A stretch of 64,000 bases of DNA from Bartonella clarridgeiae ATCC 51734 (GCF_000518185.1 NZ_JADC01000009.1:124001-188000); one strand, 5' to 3'. Shown: positions 8,881 to 19,182, counted from the first letter of the stretch. The notes: generated from the sequence alone by a model not told the origin. Program-made: numbers and translations.

Positions 8881-9450
8881 ATGAAAATATTTTTAGCAAG
8901 CACGCTAAGTGTGTGTTTTATGTTGGCAGGGTGTAATTTATCTGCTCCGACTTATGGTACGGATAAAACAGCTTCATTGCAGTTTGTTGATGATATAACT
9001 AATCTTGCTTCATTAAGATCAAAAAATAAAAACAATCAGCTTGTAATGAAACAGCGCCCACAACTTGTATTTCCAGAACCTAATGCACGTGTAGTTTTAC
9101 CTCCACCTCAGGTAGATATTACGGAGATTGATTCTTATGATGAGATGGAAGTGTCAGAGCAGTCTCAGAAGAGTTTGCAAGGTGGAGTGGGAGCTAATAG
9201 GGCCAATTCTAATGATAAAGTTTCTCTTTCTTCAGATAAAAAAGTAGTGACAAGAGGTCGTATAAATATTGATGATTCAGAGGGTATCGTACAGTTTAAT
9301 GAAAAACAACAACGTGAGGAATACTTGCGTCGGCGGCAGGAGGCTGATGGTGGGAATGCAAATTATCGTCGATACCTTAGTGAACCACCTTTAATTTATC
9401 GTCAACCAGCAGTAACTGCATCTGCAGGGCAAAAGGATAAATTGGAATAA
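8881..9450 (+). CDS. Probable lipoprotein, unknown function
   Basis: The 189-residue product starts with a short lipoprotein signal peptide; the lipobox is LAGC with the acylated cysteine at residue 18. The mature part is hydrophilic, rich in Ser, Gln, Asp and Pro (PPPQVDI around 75), and ends in a charged EKQQREEYLRRRQEA segment that may be helical. No enzyme motif is visible. Rhizobiales often have such a gene after ileS. It is expected to be anchored in the periplasmic leaflet of the inner or outer membrane. GGAAGAG precedes the ATG. It is followed by a candidate terminator and the convergent tadA. Confidence 0.75.
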   Translation: MKIFLASTLSVCFMLAGCNLSAPTYGTDKTASLQFVDDITNLASLRSKNKNNQLVMKQRPQLVFPEPNARVVLPPPQVDITEIDSYDEMEVSEQSQKSLQGGVGANRANSNDKVSLSSDKKVVTRGRINIDDSEGIVQFNEKQQREEYLRRRQEADGGNANYRRYLSEPPLIYRQPAVTASAGQKDKLE

Positions 9451-9493
9451 ACAAAAGTATTTGAAAAAGGGCAGTACTTCGAAAATAGGAAGC

Positions 9494-9520
9494 AATAAGG
9501 AAGGCTCTGGCCTTATTTTA
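9494..9520 (+). terminator. Candidate terminator between the lipoprotein gene and tadA
   Basis: AATAAGG (9494-9500) pairs with CCTTATT (9511-9517) around a ten-base loop, then TTA. The stem is short, so this is tentative. Confidence 0.45.
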
Positions 9521-9570
9521 CAAAAAGGCTTTATTGTTTAAAGATTTAGGTATTTAAATTGAAATAAAGC

Positions 9571-10023
9571 TTATTTTTTACGTCGTTTTTGTGAAAAAAA
9601 GTCTTTAAGCAATAGAGTTGCTTCTCTTTCTTTAAAACCGGAATAAACATTAGGTCTATGGTGGCAGGTTGGTTGTTGGTAGAAACGCGGTCCATGTTCA
9701 ATAGCACCACCTTTTGAATCTTGCGTTGCATAATACAAGTTTCTTATGCGTGCAAATGAAATGGCTGCGGCGCACATAGCACAGGGTTCGAGTGTTACAT
9801 AAAGATCGCATTCAGGAATTCTTTCACTTTTGAAGATTTGACAAGCTATGCGAATAACACGCATTTCTGCGTGTCCTGTAGGATCATATGGGGTTTTTAT
9901 GTAATTACCGGCACGTGCAATAATTGTTTTACCATGTGTGATAACTGCGCCCACGGGAATTTCAGCTTGTTTTTTTGCTGACTGCGCTTCTAAAAGGGCT
10001 ATTTCCATGGGAGTAAGTCTCAT
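9571..10023 (-). CDS. tadA: tRNA-specific adenosine deaminase TadA
   Basis: TadA converts adenosine 34 of tRNA-Arg(ACG) to inosine. From the chosen start the protein has 150 residues, with the zinc motifs H51-A-E53 (GHAEMRV) and P80-C81-AM-C84 (EPCAMCAAA), E53 being the proton shuttle. The open frame extends 28 codons further upstream to 10107, but the ATG at 10023 has a GGAAGAA ribosome-binding site and gives the usual family length, while the extra N-terminus is hydrophobic and unlike TadA. Its tRNA substrate, tRNA-Arg(ACG), is itself encoded at 58041 in this window. The gene is divergent from rluB. Confidence 0.93.
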   Translation of the reverse strand: MRLTPMEIALLEAQSAKKQAEIPVGAVITHGKTIIARAGNYIKTPYDPTGHAEMRVIRIACQIFKSERIPECDLYVTLEPCAMCAAAISFARIRNLYYATQDSKGGAIEHGPRFYQQPTCHHRPNVYSGFKEREATLLLKDFFSQKRRKK

Positions 10024-10195
10024 ATTTTTCTTCCATTGAAGTATAAGTAACCAAAAAGCTATATTAAAGAGGTCTATGAAGTGAGCAAGCTTTTTATTAT
10101 GACTCATTGTGTGATGAAAAGGTTCTATTACATTTTAAAAAGTGTTTAGAGCTGCTTTAAAAGTAAAAGGATACATTAGATATAAAGGATAGAAT

Positions 10196-11686
10196 ATGAT
10201 GAACGATTGCACTCCTCCTTCTTTTGAGAATAAACGACATAGTGCACGTAATAAATTTTCTATACGATTTGAAAAAGATCAAAGTGAAAAGAAAATGAGT
10301 GAAAAGAGTGAAAGTGAACGAATTGCTAAAAGGTTAGCGCGTGCCGGAGTAGCATCACGCCGTGATGCAGAAATGATGATTTTTGCAGGTCGTATTGTTG
10401 TTAATGGTGCAATTATAGCTACACCTGTTTTTAATGTTACTCGTTCTGATGTTATTACAGTTGATGGTAAGCCTTTACCTCCTATAGAACGAACACGGTT
10501 ATGGCTTTATCACAAACCAGTAGGATTTGTTACGACCAATCGTGATCCTCAGGGGAGACCAACAGTATTTGATAATTTGCCAAAAGATATGCCTCGTGTT
10601 CTTTCTGTGGGGAGGCTTGATATGAATACAGAAGGCCTTTTGCTTTTAACCAATGATGGTGGTTTAGCACGTGTATTGGAGCTTCCTTTAACGGGTTGGG
10701 TGCGCAAATATCGGGTTCGTGCTCATGGAAAAGTTAAACAAAGTGCGCTTCAAGATTTAAAGAATGGTATTGCAGTTAATGGGATTTTTTATGGTTCAAT
10801 TGAGGCTTCGATCGAACGTGAGCAAGGATCAAATGTATGGCTTTCTGTAGCTTTGCGTGAAGGAAAAAATCGTGAAATCAAGAATGTTTTGGGAGCTTTA
10901 GGGTTATCTGTTAATCGTTTAATTCGTGTGTCTTATGGTCCATTTCAGTTATCTGATTTAAAAGAAGGTGCAGTTCGTGAGTTAAAAGGTCGGATGTTGC
11001 GTGATCAATTAGGAGAACGTTTGATTTTGCAAGCTAATGCAGATTTTAATGCGCCTATTATTAAGCCATTTTCAAATTCTGCTGTTATTGAAAAACAAAA
11101 CAGTACAAAACCTCCTGTGATGAAGAATAGTTGGATTGTCTCTAGAAAAGAAAGTATATTACGTGGAAAAAAAGGCAGATTTCCTGGGCATAGCCAGGTA
11201 CGATTGAGTAAAAAATTTGATGAAAAATTAAGAGTTAAAGATCAAAATAAGAGCGGGAAGGAAGAACGTGTTTTCTTACGTTCACGTTGTTCTAATGTTT
11301 GGATGGCTCCTGGTGCATGTCCGCAGATTGCACGTAAAAAGCCCTCTTCTGTTGCAGATAATCATTATGGTCGTAAGATAAATTGGGTTGGTAAAAGATT
11401 TACAGATAGAGGGAAGGAAAAACGATCAGAAAGACGAGTAGAGAAAGATAATATTGATTTTTCTAAAAAACGTAGCAAAACACCTTATATTGAATCAAGT
11501 ATTATTGGCAAGAAAGATCAATTATTTAAAAAGGAGAGGAAGGTTGTTAAAGATGATCATGATAAACATTTTTTTAATAGTAAATGGAAATCTAGGTCAT
11601 TTGATAATAACATGAAACAGTCTAAAAGATATAATAATAGTGCAAGAATGTCTCAGCGATCTGGAGGATCACGTGAGAGTTATTAG
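10196..11686 (+). CDS. rluB: 23S rRNA pseudouridine synthase RluB-like, with long basic tail
   Basis: The protein has an S4 RNA-binding domain (about residues 40-85: [20 protein letters not shown]) and an RsuA/RluB-type pseudouridine synthase domain (about 100-280), with catalytic Asp in [17 protein letters not shown]. It modifies large-subunit rRNA. The last 200 residues or so are a low-complexity Lys/Arg/Ser-rich tail without visible fold, making the protein 496 residues against about 290 in E. coli RluB. Basic tails are common in rhizobial homologues. AAAGGA precedes the ATG; an in-frame Met at residue 34 is an alternative start. The 3' end overlaps rsmD by 14 bases, so the two rRNA-modification genes are coupled. 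Confidence 0.9.
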   Translation: MMNDCTPPSFENKRHSARNKFSIRFEKDQSEKKMSEKSESERIAKRLARAGVASRRDAEMMIFAGRIVVNGAIIATPVFNVTRSDVITVDGKPLPPIERTRLWLYHKPVGFVTTNRDPQGRPTVFDNLPKDMPRVLSVGRLDMNTEGLLLLTNDGGLARVLELPLTGWVRKYRVRAHGKVKQSALQDLKNGIAVNGIFYGSIEASIEREQGSNVWLSVALREGKNREIKNVLGALGLSVNRLIRVSYGPFQLSDLKEGAVRELKGRMLRDQLGERLILQANADFNAPIIKPFSNSAVIEKQNSTKPPVMKNSWIVSRKESILRGKKGRFPGHSQVRLSKKFDEKLRVKDQNKSGKEERVFLRSRCSNVWMAPGACPQIARKKPSSVADNHYGRKINWVGKRFTDRGKEKRSERRVEKDNIDFSKKRSKTPYIESSIIGKKDQLFKKERKVVKDDHDKHFFNSKWKSRSFDNNMKQSKRYNNSARMSQRSGGSRESY

Positions 11687-12230
11687 CGGTAAATTTGCCG
11701 GGCATGTTTTGTCAAAACCTCTTGATCGATCCATTCGTCCAACAAGTGATCGTACGCGTGAAAGCCTTTTTAATATTCTTACTAGCCAGGAAGAAAATTT
11801 TTGGTCAGATAAGCGTGTTCTTGATCTTTTCGCTGGCACTGGTGCTTTAGGGATTGAGGCACTTTCGCGTGGAGCAAAGGCAGCTGTTTTTGTTGAAAAT
11901 TCAATTGAAGGACGTAGCTTAATTCAAAAGAATATTGAAACTTTAGGGTTGCAAGGCGTTGGACGGATTTTACGCCGTGATGCGACCAAACTTGGAAATA
12001 TTGGAACAATGCTTGCATTTGATATTATTTTTGCAGATCCCCCTTATGGCTGTTCTTTAGGTGAAAAGGCTTTTATTCAAGCTTTTAAAGGAAAGTGGGC
12101 AAAAACTGAAACATTTTTTATTCTTGAAGAAGCAAAAGAAGCGATTATTAATTTGCCTGATCCATTTTATTTGGAGGATGAGCGTTTTTATAGTGATACA
12201 GCAATACGGATCTATAAACTTCAAAAGTAA
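11673..12230 (+). CDS. rsmD: 16S rRNA (guanine-966-N2)-methyltransferase RsmD
   Basis: RsmD methylates G966 of 16S rRNA with S-adenosylmethionine. I place the start at the GTG at 11673 because it follows GGAGG at a five-base distance and yields the family's usual N-terminus [10 protein letters not shown]; the longer frame from 11640 has no such support. The product is 185 residues: SAM-binding [10 protein letters not shown] at 51-60, and the catalytic DPPY at 122-125. It overlaps the end of rluB by 14 bases, so translation is probably coupled. Confidence 0.93.
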   Translation: MRVISGKFAGHVLSKPLDRSIRPTSDRTRESLFNILTSQEENFWSDKRVLDLFAGTGALGIEALSRGAKAAVFVENSIEGRSLIQKNIETLGLQGVGRILRRDATKLGNIGTMLAFDIIFADPPYGCSLGEKAFIQAFKGKWAKTETFFILEEAKEAIINLPDPFYLEDERFYSDTAIRIYKLQK

Positions 12231-12662
12231 TTTACACTTGAGAAAGGTTTTATTTTCATCAAGTGAAGCCAGATACAAGATTATTTTACATAGTTCTACC
12301 ATACTCCTTATGAAAAAGTTGTTTCGTTATTGCAAGATTTTTTCCGGTTTAGTATAAAGATTTTGAAGGAGAGAAAATTGCTATTTTTTGCAATTAAGCA
12401 AAAGAATTTTGTTTCAAAGTTTTATTTTAGCTATTAGCTAATGGATAAAAGTAAGCGTGATTGAAGGATATGATATTCGAGTTATCATGAAAATCATTTG
12501 ATATTATCTGAGCTTAGTGAATAAATTAAAAGAAAGTAAAGATTGTACATTTTTTATTGTCGTTTCTAAGGGACTTCTATAAATGTAAGAGGCAGTAATC
12601 ATCGGGGAGAGTGTTTCTTTTGTACTTACTGGAGAATTAAAGAATGATATAGGAGAGATAGA
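12231..12662. other. Intergenic region, no gene seen
   Basis: This 430-base AT-rich stretch has stop codons in all frames and no recognisable motif. The short frames reading into it from rsmD are shadows. AGGAG just before 12663 serves the next gene. Confidence 0.5.
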
Positions 12663-13496
12663 GTGAAAATTGGTTTGGCATTCGGTGGTGGAGGGGCTCG
12701 AGGTTTAGGCCATCTCCCAGTTATTGGGGCGCTTGAGGATTTGGGTTTGAAACCAAATGCCATTGCAGGATCTTCTATAGGTTCTATCGTGGGTGCTGGT
12801 GTAGCTTCTGGAATGACAGAGACTGATTGGAAAGAATATTGTCTATCAACTTTTTCTAATTCAAATGATATTTTGAAGCGTTTATGGTCTTTAATGCCGA
12901 CGTCATGGAAAGAGTTTTGGGAATGTAGTTTACATCTTTTTCAATTTAATTTGGAGTTAATTTTAGAGAATTTTTTACCATTGAATTTTCCGCGGGATTT
13001 TTGTGCTTTAGAAATTCCTTTTTGTGCTGTAGCTTCAAATTTAAAAACAGCAGAGATGGTTGTTATCCAAGAGGGCGATTTGCGTTCTGCTTTAGCAGCT
13101 TCTTCTGCTATTCCTGGTTTGTTTAAGCCTGTTTTACGTAATCATGATTTTTTGATTGATGGAGCGGTTTCTAATCCAGTACCTTTTGATTGTTTTACTG
13201 AACCAATTGATCTTTCGATTGGTGTTGATGTTACTGGACTTCCGATTATTGGATGTAAAAATGGCAATCTTTCGGTTTCTGAAAGTCTTATTGCTGCAGG
13301 TATTGTAGGACAACGAGCGCTCGTGAGAACGCGTTTACAATGTGCAAAGTTAGATCTTTTATTATGTCCTCCTGTTGATGGAATCCAAATTTTAAATTTT
13401 TTTGAAGTTAAAGAAATTTTACAACGTGTAGGGCCTTTTCGTGAAAAAGCTAAGAGGCAAATTTCTGAATTAGTTGAAAGAAAAATAGTGCATTAA
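12663..13496 (+). CDS. Patatin-like phospholipase family protein (RssA-like)
   Basis: This 277-residue protein has all patatin landmarks: the glycine-rich oxyanion loop GGGGARGLGH (8-17), the nucleophile elbow G36-S-S38-I-G40, and the catalytic D166 in DGAVSNPVP. Patatin-like proteins are Ser-Asp dyad acyl hydrolases; the short RssA type is presumably cytoplasmic or membrane-associated, with unknown lipid substrate. No signal peptide is present. The start is GTG behind AGGAGA; the family N-terminus MKIGLAFGGGGARG begins right there, which supports it. It is followed after 94 bases by the tldE-like gene on the same strand. Confidence 0.9.
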   Translation: MKIGLAFGGGGARGLGHLPVIGALEDLGLKPNAIAGSSIGSIVGAGVASGMTETDWKEYCLSTFSNSNDILKRLWSLMPTSWKEFWECSLHLFQFNLELILENFLPLNFPRDFCALEIPFCAVASNLKTAEMVVIQEGDLRSALAASSAIPGLFKPVLRNHDFLIDGAVSNPVPFDCFTEPIDLSIGVDVTGLPIIGCKNGNLSVSESLIAAGIVGQRALVRTRLQCAKLDLLLCPPVDGIQILNFFEVKEILQRVGPFREKAKRQISELVERKIVH

Positions 13497-13590
13497 TGGC
13501 ACGTAACTTTTAACTATGAATAGACAAGAATTATATTTTTCATTTAAAATTTCTTATCAAGATAAATAATTACTATTTAAGAGAATATCT

Positions 13591-14925
13591 ATGAAAATGA
13601 ACAAGAAACAGCTTGATAAAGCTAGTTCGTTGGTTGAAGCAGCAAAGCGTTCTGGAGCAGATGCTGCTGATGCTGTTGTTATACACTCAAATTCTGTTTG
13701 TGTAGCAGTTCGTCTTGGCAAAGTAGAATCAACCGATGCTTTAGAAAGTGATGATTTTACATTGAGGGTTTTTGTTGGCAAAAAGGTGGCAAGTGTTTCT
13801 GCTAATTTTGTTGTTGATCCGCAAGAATTAGCAGAGCGTGCTATTGCAATGGCTAAGGTTTCACCTGATAGTTTATTTGAAGGTTTGGCGGATAAAGAGT
13901 GTTTGGTTACTCATCCTAAGGATCTTGATCTTTTTGATAATTTTATTCCACAAAGTCATTTTTTAACAGAAGATGCTTTACAAATGGAAGCAGCGGCTCT
14001 TGATGTAAAGGGCGTGAGCAATTCTGGTGGTGCGGCAACAGCTTATGGCAAAAGTGGGTTTGTTCTTGTCAATAGTGATGGTTTTTATGGATCTTATAAT
14101 TCTAGCTATTTTTCGCGTTCTTGTAGCGCACTCGCTGGTGAGGGAACAGAAATGGAGCGAGATTATGATTATACAACGGCTTTACATTTCTCTGATTTAG
14201 AATCAGGAGATACGATAGGTAGAAATGCCGGACTAGGTGCAGTTCGACGTTTAGGAGCAGTTCGCGCAGAAACTGGGGTTGTAAGTGTTGTTTTTGATCC
14301 GCGTGTGGCTCGTGGAATCGCTGGTCATATTGCATCTATGGTTAATGGAGCATCGATTGCTCGCAAAACAAGTGTTTTGCAAAATTTAAAGGGGGAAAGG
14401 GTTATGAAGTCTGGTGTTAATGTGGTGGATCAACCCTTAAGATTACGTGGAAATGCTTCTCGTCCTTTTGATGGTGAAGGGGTGGAAGGACATACACTGA
14501 ATATTATTGAAAATGGTGTGCTAAAGAACTGGCTTCTTTCATCATCTTCAGCTCGTGAATTAGGGCTTAAAACAAATGGTCGTGGTGTGCGTTCTGCATC
14601 GCTTGTTCAGCCGGCAAGCACTAATTTTTCTATTGAACCGGGTTTGGTATCACCTCATGATATGATAAAAAGTATGCAGAATGGTTTTTATGTGACAGAA
14701 TTATTTGGGCATGGTGTTGATTTTGTTACGGGACAATATAGCCGTGGAGCTTCTGGTTTTTGGATTGAAAATGGGGAAATCACTTACCCGGTGAGTGAAG
14801 TAACACTAGGTTCTGATCTACTTCATATGTTAGCGCATTTAACACCCGCAAATGATATTGATCGACGTTATGGTACGTCAGCACCGACATTATTAATTGA
14901 AGGAATGACACTTGCAGGAAAATAA
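13591..14925 (+). CDS. pmbA: TldE/PmbA-family metalloprotease-like protein
   Basis: The 444-residue protein is a full-length member of the TldD/PmbA (U62) family. PmbA (TldE) works with TldD as a heterodimeric protease that acts on peptide-antibiotic precursors and on CcdA; TldE lacks the metal-binding HExxxH of TldD, and no such motif appears here. Recognisable text: TLRVFVGKKVASVSAN near the N-terminus, and RGASGFWIENGEITYPVSEVTL near the C-terminus, with DLLHMLAHLTPANDIDRR after it. The stop codon lies within the start region of the next gene (14-base overlap), a pairing with an IMPase-family gene that is common in Rhizobiales. Confidence 0.9.
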   Translation: MKMNKKQLDKASSLVEAAKRSGADAADAVVIHSNSVCVAVRLGKVESTDALESDDFTLRVFVGKKVASVSANFVVDPQELAERAIAMAKVSPDSLFEGLADKECLVTHPKDLDLFDNFIPQSHFLTEDALQMEAAALDVKGVSNSGGAATAYGKSGFVLVNSDGFYGSYNSSYFSRSCSALAGEGTEMERDYDYTTALHFSDLESGDTIGRNAGLGAVRRLGAVRAETGVVSVVFDPRVARGIAGHIASMVNGASIARKTSVLQNLKGERVMKSGVNVVDQPLRLRGNASRPFDGEGVEGHTLNIIENGVLKNWLLSSSSARELGLKTNGRGVRSASLVQPASTNFSIEPGLVSPHDMIKSMQNGFYVTELFGHGVDFVTGQYSRGASGFWIENGEITYPVSEVTLGSDLLHMLAHLTPANDIDRRYGTSAPTLLIEGMTLAGK

Positions 14926-15715
14926 TGCGCATTATTATGCTGATTTAAGTCTTTTGCTCGATGTTTGTTGGGAGGCAGGAGATTTAGCAATGAAGTATTT
15001 TGGATGTGAACTGGATGTTTGGTTTAAAGATGGTAATTCACCAGTCAGTGAAGCAGATGTTGCAGTAGATGTTTTTTTAAAAGAAAGGCTTCTTAGTGCA
15101 CGTCCAAATTATGGTTGGATTTCAGAAGAAACAGAAGATAATAGGGGGCAAGCTACTTATAAACGCTGTTTTGTAGTTGATCCCATTGATGGGACTCGTG
15201 GTTTTCTTTCCGGGAGTATTGATTGGTGTATTTCAGTTGCTATTATTGAGAAGGGTCGCCCTGTTGTAGGTGTTTTACAATGTCCTGCTAAAGGTGATAT
15301 ATATGCAGCTATGACTGGGAAAGGAGCAACATTGAATGGTGTAAGAATGCCCCTTTTAAGATCTAAAACTAATCAAAAATATAGGGTTTCAATTGATCAA
15401 TCAATTGCTCAGAAATTACCGTATGATTTTTGCAATCGAATCAGTTTTTTTCGTTATATTCCTTCTCTTGCTTACCGTGTTATTCTTGTTGCTCAAGGTA
15501 AGATTGATATTGTATTAGTTCGGCCAAATTGCCATGATTGGGATATTGCCGCTGCTGATCTTGTTTTGCAGGAGTGTGGTGGACGTTTTATGTCACTTAA
15601 GGCCCCGTTTATTTCTTATGGGATTGAATCTTCTCAAGATAGTTTTTTAGTTGCTGGTGAAAATAATTGCTGTCAAAATATGGTAAATATTGTTCGTCAA
15701 GCAAAGTTAGTTTAA
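14912..15715 (+). CDS. Inositol monophosphatase-family phosphatase (CysQ/SuhB-like)
   Basis: The 267-residue protein has the metal-dependent phosphatase motifs of the IMPase/FBPase/BPNase superfamily: SEETEDN (about 71-77), VDPIDGTRGFLSG (about 89-101) and HDWDIAAADLVLQECGG (about 208-224). These bind two or three Mg2+ and are Li+ sensitive in the family. The substrate could be 3'-phosphoadenosine 5'-phosphate (CysQ), inositol phosphate (SuhB) or another sugar phosphate; sequence alone does not decide. It overlaps pmbA by 14 bases and is 44 bases ahead of the DUF4170 gene, so all three are probably one operon. Confidence 0.88.
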   Translation: MQENNAHYYADLSLLLDVCWEAGDLAMKYFGCELDVWFKDGNSPVSEADVAVDVFLKERLLSARPNYGWISEETEDNRGQATYKRCFVVDPIDGTRGFLSGSIDWCISVAIIEKGRPVVGVLQCPAKGDIYAAMTGKGATLNGVRMPLLRSKTNQKYRVSIDQSIAQKLPYDFCNRISFFRYIPSLAYRVILVAQGKIDIVLVRPNCHDWDIAAADLVLQECGGRFMSLKAPFISYGIESSQDSFLVAGENNCCQNMVNIVRQAKLV

Positions 15716-15759
15716 TCGAATAAAAACATATTAAATTTTTTAATGATACGGAGGCAAAT

Positions 15760-16005
15760 ATGGCTGAAGTCAACGAAAAGAGGCAATTGTTGCATCTTGT
15801 ATTTGGTGGGGAATTGAAAAATCTGAGTGATAATCAATTTAAAGATCTCAGTAATTTGGATGTGGTTGGTATTTTTCCAGATTATCAATCAGCTCAAGAA
15901 GCATGGCGGACAAAAGCACAAAGTAGTGTAGACAACGCATTACAACGTTATTATGTTGTGCCTTTACATCAGTTTCTTGACCATGAAACAAGCAATGTAT
16001 CATAA
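15760..16005 (+). CDS. DUF4170 family protein
   Basis: This 81-residue soluble protein matches the DUF4170 pattern: HLVFGGEL near the start, then DVVGIFPDYQSAQEAWRTKAQ and a terminal RYYVVPLHQF. Function is unknown; the family is confined mainly to Rhizobiales and usually sits between the IMPase gene and the waaA/lpxK genes, as here. GGAGG precedes the ATG at a good distance. Gene order hints at a role linked to lipid A or envelope assembly, but that is inference. Confidence 0.85.
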   Translation: MAEVNEKRQLLHLVFGGELKNLSDNQFKDLSNLDVVGIFPDYQSAQEAWRTKAQSSVDNALQRYYVVPLHQFLDHETSNVS

Positions 16006-16080
16006 ACTTTAAATATTCAATCATTATTTTTCGCTCTATGAGAATACCAAAAGATTGAATTTGCTAGATTTAATATCAGG

Positions 16081-16836
16081 ATGAGAGAAACTTTTTACGA
16101 GAAAAAAAATAGCGCTTTAAAAAGATTTTGGCGGGATAATCGTCATTCATTGATGAAAACATGGTTTGTAAAAATTTTTGTTGTGAGGATTTTGGCGAAC
16201 TATCTGCGTTTTGTTTATTGGACGAATCCGCGTTTAAAAAGCTCAGATGATATTAGGAAGATATATAATGCCTATAATCCGTTTATTATAACCTTTTGGC
16301 ATGGACGTCATATTATGGGGCCTTTTTTACGTTCTCAAGGCGAAGAGGTTATTGCTATGTTTTCTCGTTCTGCTGATGCAGAAATAAATGCACAATTGGC
16401 CCAAAAATTAGGGCTTGGAATTGTCCGTGGCTCAGGGGGACGCGGTAAAACGCATCATGTTCATAAAGGGGGAGCACGAGCATTATTAACACTTAAAAAT
16501 GCTCTTAAATCTGGTAAAACAGTTGCTATGATTGCAGATATCGCATGTGGAAAAGCGCGTGAATCTGGAAAAGGAATTATTTTATTAGCTAAATTATCTG
16601 GCCGTCCTATTATACCTTGTGTGTATGCATTTTCGCGAGAAAAAATTCTTGAAAAAACATGGGATAAAACTGCAATCCCACTTCCGTTTGGACGTTCAAT
16701 TGTCCTCACAGGTGAAGCATTTTTTGTTCCTAAGGATGCAGATGATTCTTTGTTAGAAGAAAAACGTATACAATTAACGGACGTGATGAATCGTTTGACG
16801 AATGAAGCTTACAGTTATCTCAAAACAAGGAAATGA
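16081..16836 (+). CDS. DUF374/lysophospholipid acyltransferase-family protein
   Basis: This 251-residue protein carries the DUF374 signature: FWHGRHIMGPFLRS (about 77-90), then VRGSGGRGKTHHVHKGGARALLTL, and later a DIACGKARESGKGI...SGRPIIP block. The family is distantly related to lysophospholipid and lipid A acyltransferases, with H79 in WHGRH in the place of the catalytic histidine. The N-terminus has one hydrophobic segment, suggesting the inner-membrane cytoplasmic face. It lies ten bases before waaA, and the region continues into lpxK, so a role in lipid A/LPS biosynthesis is likely but unproven. Confidence 0.82.
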   Translation: MRETFYEKKNSALKRFWRDNRHSLMKTWFVKIFVVRILANYLRFVYWTNPRLKSSDDIRKIYNAYNPFIITFWHGRHIMGPFLRSQGEEVIAMFSRSADAEINAQLAQKLGLGIVRGSGGRGKTHHVHKGGARALLTLKNALKSGKTVAMIADIACGKARESGKGIILLAKLSGRPIIPCVYAFSREKILEKTWDKTAIPLPFGRSIVLTGEAFFVPKDADDSLLEEKRIQLTDVMNRLTNEAYSYLKTRK

Positions 16837-16846
16837 GGGGTTTTAA

Positions 16847-18157
16847 ATGATGGAATTAAAGGCACGTGTGGCTCTTTCAATCTATCGGATAGTTGGTTTT
16901 TGTTTGCACCCTGTAGTACCCTTTTATTTGTTTTTTAGAGCGATGCGTGGAAAAGAAGAGCGAGGGCGCCAAAAGGAACGTTTGGGAAAAAGTCAAAAAG
17001 TGCGTCCTCAAAGTCCATTAATTTGGTTTCATGCAGCGAGCGTTGGAGAAACAATAGCCCTTTTACCACTCATTAATTACATTTTATCTTTAAAAATACA
17101 AGTATTGTTGACAACATGTACTGTAACATCTTCTACTCTTGTCAAGAAACATTTTGGCAATCGATTAATTCATCAATATGCTCCGTTGGATTTAGAATTA
17201 GCTGTGCGTCATTTTATTGCTCATTGGAAGCCTGATTTGGCATTGATCTGTGAATCAGAGATTTGGCCTTTACGTATTAAAGAACTTGCTAAAATGCGCA
17301 TTCCACAGATTTTGGTTAATGCTCGTATGTCGGAACAGTCTTTTAAGGCTTGGCACAAAAGACTCTTTCTTGCTAAACATATTTTCAAACATATTGATGT
17401 GGTTATTGGTCAAAATGAAACGGATGTAACTTATTACCATACACTTGGTGTAAAATCAGTTGCGCTTTCTGGTAATCTTAAGGCTGAGGTTTGTCCGGTT
17501 GAGGATCAGGAATTGCTTGCGCATTATTATAATGCTATTGGTAATCGTCCAGTTTGGGCAGCTGTTTCAACCCATGAAGGAGAAGAGAGAATTGCTTTTG
17601 AAGTTCATAGAATTCTCAAAAGTCATCTTCCAGATTTATTAACGATTGTTGTTCCACGTCATCCTGAACGTTCAAAAGATATTATCAAGGCGTTTGGTCA
17701 TGAGGATTTGCGTTATGTTCTTAGAAGCAGCAATACTGTTCCAGATATGGATACTGATATTTTGTTAGGAGATACAATTGGAGAAATGGGTCTTTTTCTT
17801 CGTTTGTCAAAAGTTGCCTTCATTGGTAAATCATTGTGTAACTATGGTGGTCATAATCCATTAGAGCTTGCTTTGCTTGGAGTGGCTATTTTAACGGGAC
17901 CACATATTGCAAATTTTCAAAATACGTTTGAACGATTTTTATCATGTGATGCAGCATATATAGTTGAAGATACTATGCAACTTGCTATCCAAGTGAATAA
18001 ATTCTTAACAAATGAAACATTGCGACAACAAGTGGTTGATAAGGCTTATGAAGTGGCAACAAGTATGGCCGGTGCACTTGAGTGTACATTAAAGGTCCTT
18101 GATCCGTTTTTGCAGCCACTTGTAATACAGACGGGTTTAAGGCAGTGTCAAAAATAG
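16847..18157 (+). CDS. waaA: 3-deoxy-D-manno-octulosonic acid (Kdo) transferase
   Basis: WaaA (KdtA) transfers Kdo from CMP-Kdo to the lipid A precursor at the inner membrane. The 436-residue length is normal. Visible family text: N-terminal hydrophobic anchor (about 5-25), [17 protein letters not shown] with the conserved catalytic Glu, [16 protein letters not shown], and the C-terminal donor-site block [19 protein letters not shown]. Two consecutive ATG codons at the start follow a GAGGGG site. The gene starts ten bases after the DUF374 gene and overlaps lpxK by 13 bases, forming a lipid A operon. Confidence 0.95.
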   Translation: MMELKARVALSIYRIVGFCLHPVVPFYLFFRAMRGKEERGRQKERLGKSQKVRPQSPLIWFHAASVGETIALLPLINYILSLKIQVLLTTCTVTSSTLVKKHFGNRLIHQYAPLDLELAVRHFIAHWKPDLALICESEIWPLRIKELAKMRIPQILVNARMSEQSFKAWHKRLFLAKHIFKHIDVVIGQNETDVTYYHTLGVKSVALSGNLKAEVCPVEDQELLAHYYNAIGNRPVWAAVSTHEGEERIAFEVHRILKSHLPDLLTIVVPRHPERSKDIIKAFGHEDLRYVLRSSNTVPDMDTDILLGDTIGEMGLFLRLSKVAFIGKSLCNYGGHNPLELALLGVAILTGPHIANFQNTFERFLSCDAAYIVEDTMQLAIQVNKFLTNETLRQQVVDKAYEVATSMAGALECTLKVLDPFLQPLVIQTGLRQCQK

Positions 18158-19182
18158 GCATGCATATTTGTTCTCCACGTTTTTGGTGGAAAAATAAAAG
18201 CCTTTGGCGTTTTTTATTGGCACCAATTTCTGAGGTTTATGGTTATTTTGCAAGATGTCGTATGGAAAGAGAGCCTCTTGCTATTGATTTGCCAGTTTTG
18301 TGTGTTGGAAATTTTACATTAGGTGGTGCAGGTAAAACTCCTGTTGTTATTGCGTTTGCTCAAGTGGCTAAGGAACTTGGTTTAATACCTGGTATTATAT
18401 CACGTGGCTATGGTGGAAGAGTCAAAAAAGTGCACCTCGTTGATATTAAACGTGATAATGCGCGTGATGTTGGCGATGAGTCACTTTTGCTTGCACGTCA
18501 TGCTTTTGTTGCCATATCTCCTGATCGTTATGCAGCAGCACAACGGCTTAAAGAAAAGGGATGTAATTTTATTTTAATGGATGATGGTTTTCAAAGTCGT
18601 CGCCTTTATATGGATTATACGTTGCTTGTTGTGGATGCGATGCGTGGTTTTGGTAATAAAGCTGTTTTTCCAGCGGGACCTTTGCGTGCACCGTTAAAAA
18701 CGCAATTATCTTTGATGGACAGTGTTTTAGTTATTGGCTGTTTGGATGAGAGTGATGATGTGGCTCTTTTTGTTGCAAGTACTGGAAAACCTTTGCATTA
18801 TGCGCATCTTAAATCACTAGTTGATGATGAAGTTGCTGGAAAATTTTTTTTGGCATTTGCGGGTATTGGAAATCCAGATAAATTTTTCAAATCCATTAAA
18901 GAAATGTCTGGTCATGTTGTGCAAACTTATTCTTATCCTGATCATTATTTTTTTACAGCTACGGATCTAAAGAATTTGGCACGTAAGGCCAAAACTCATA
19001 ATCTGTGGCTGACTACGACCGCTAAGGACTATATACGCATACAAGCTAATGATTTACATAAAAGCTTAGAAAAGCTTATTATCTTTGATGTTAAAGTTGA
19101 TTTTGTTCAAGGGGATTTTTGCCGTATGCTCCTTGAGGAATCTATTGCTCGTTTTAAGAAACGAAATATTGCCTTTAATTGA
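18145..19182 (+). CDS. lpxK: Tetraacyldisaccharide 4'-kinase
   Basis: LpxK phosphorylates the 4' position of the lipid A disaccharide. The 345-residue protein has the P-loop GGAGKT at 60-65, SRGYGGR, DEPxLLA-like [11 protein letters not shown], and [10 protein letters not shown]. The N-terminal hydrophobic [17 protein letters not shown] segment fits its membrane-surface location. The listed start is the GTG at 18145, which overlaps waaA by 13 bases; an ATG five codons downstream (18160, [10 protein letters not shown]) is an equally reasonable start. Position directly after waaA supports the assignment. Confidence 0.94.
   Translation: MSKIGMHICSPRFWWKNKSLWRFLLAPISEVYGYFARCRMEREPLAIDLPVLCVGNFTLGGAGKTPVVIAFAQVAKELGLIPGIISRGYGGRVKKVHLVDIKRDNARDVGDESLLLARHAFVAISPDRYAAAQRLKEKGCNFILMDDGFQSRRLYMDYTLLVVDAMRGFGNKAVFPAGPLRAPLKTQLSLMDSVLVIGCLDESDDVALFVASTGKPLHYAHLKSLVDDEVAGKFFLAFAGIGNPDKFFKSIKEMSGHVVQTYSYPDHYFFTATDLKNLARKAKTHNLWLTTTAKDYIRIQANDLHKSLEKLIIFDVKVDFVQGDFCRMLLEESIARFKKRNIAFN

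Noticed and set aside
10024-10107. 28-codon N-terminal extension of tadA
   Set aside because: Hydrophobic text unlike TadA; the ATG at 10023 has a GGAAGAA site and gives the usual length.
11640-11672. Upstream ATG start for rsmD
   Set aside because: No ribosome-binding site and 11 residues beyond the family N-terminus; GTG at 11673 follows GGAGG.
12061-12357. 98-codon frame overlapping the end of rsmD
   Set aside because: Same-strand shadow of rsmD in another frame, with no start site or family match.
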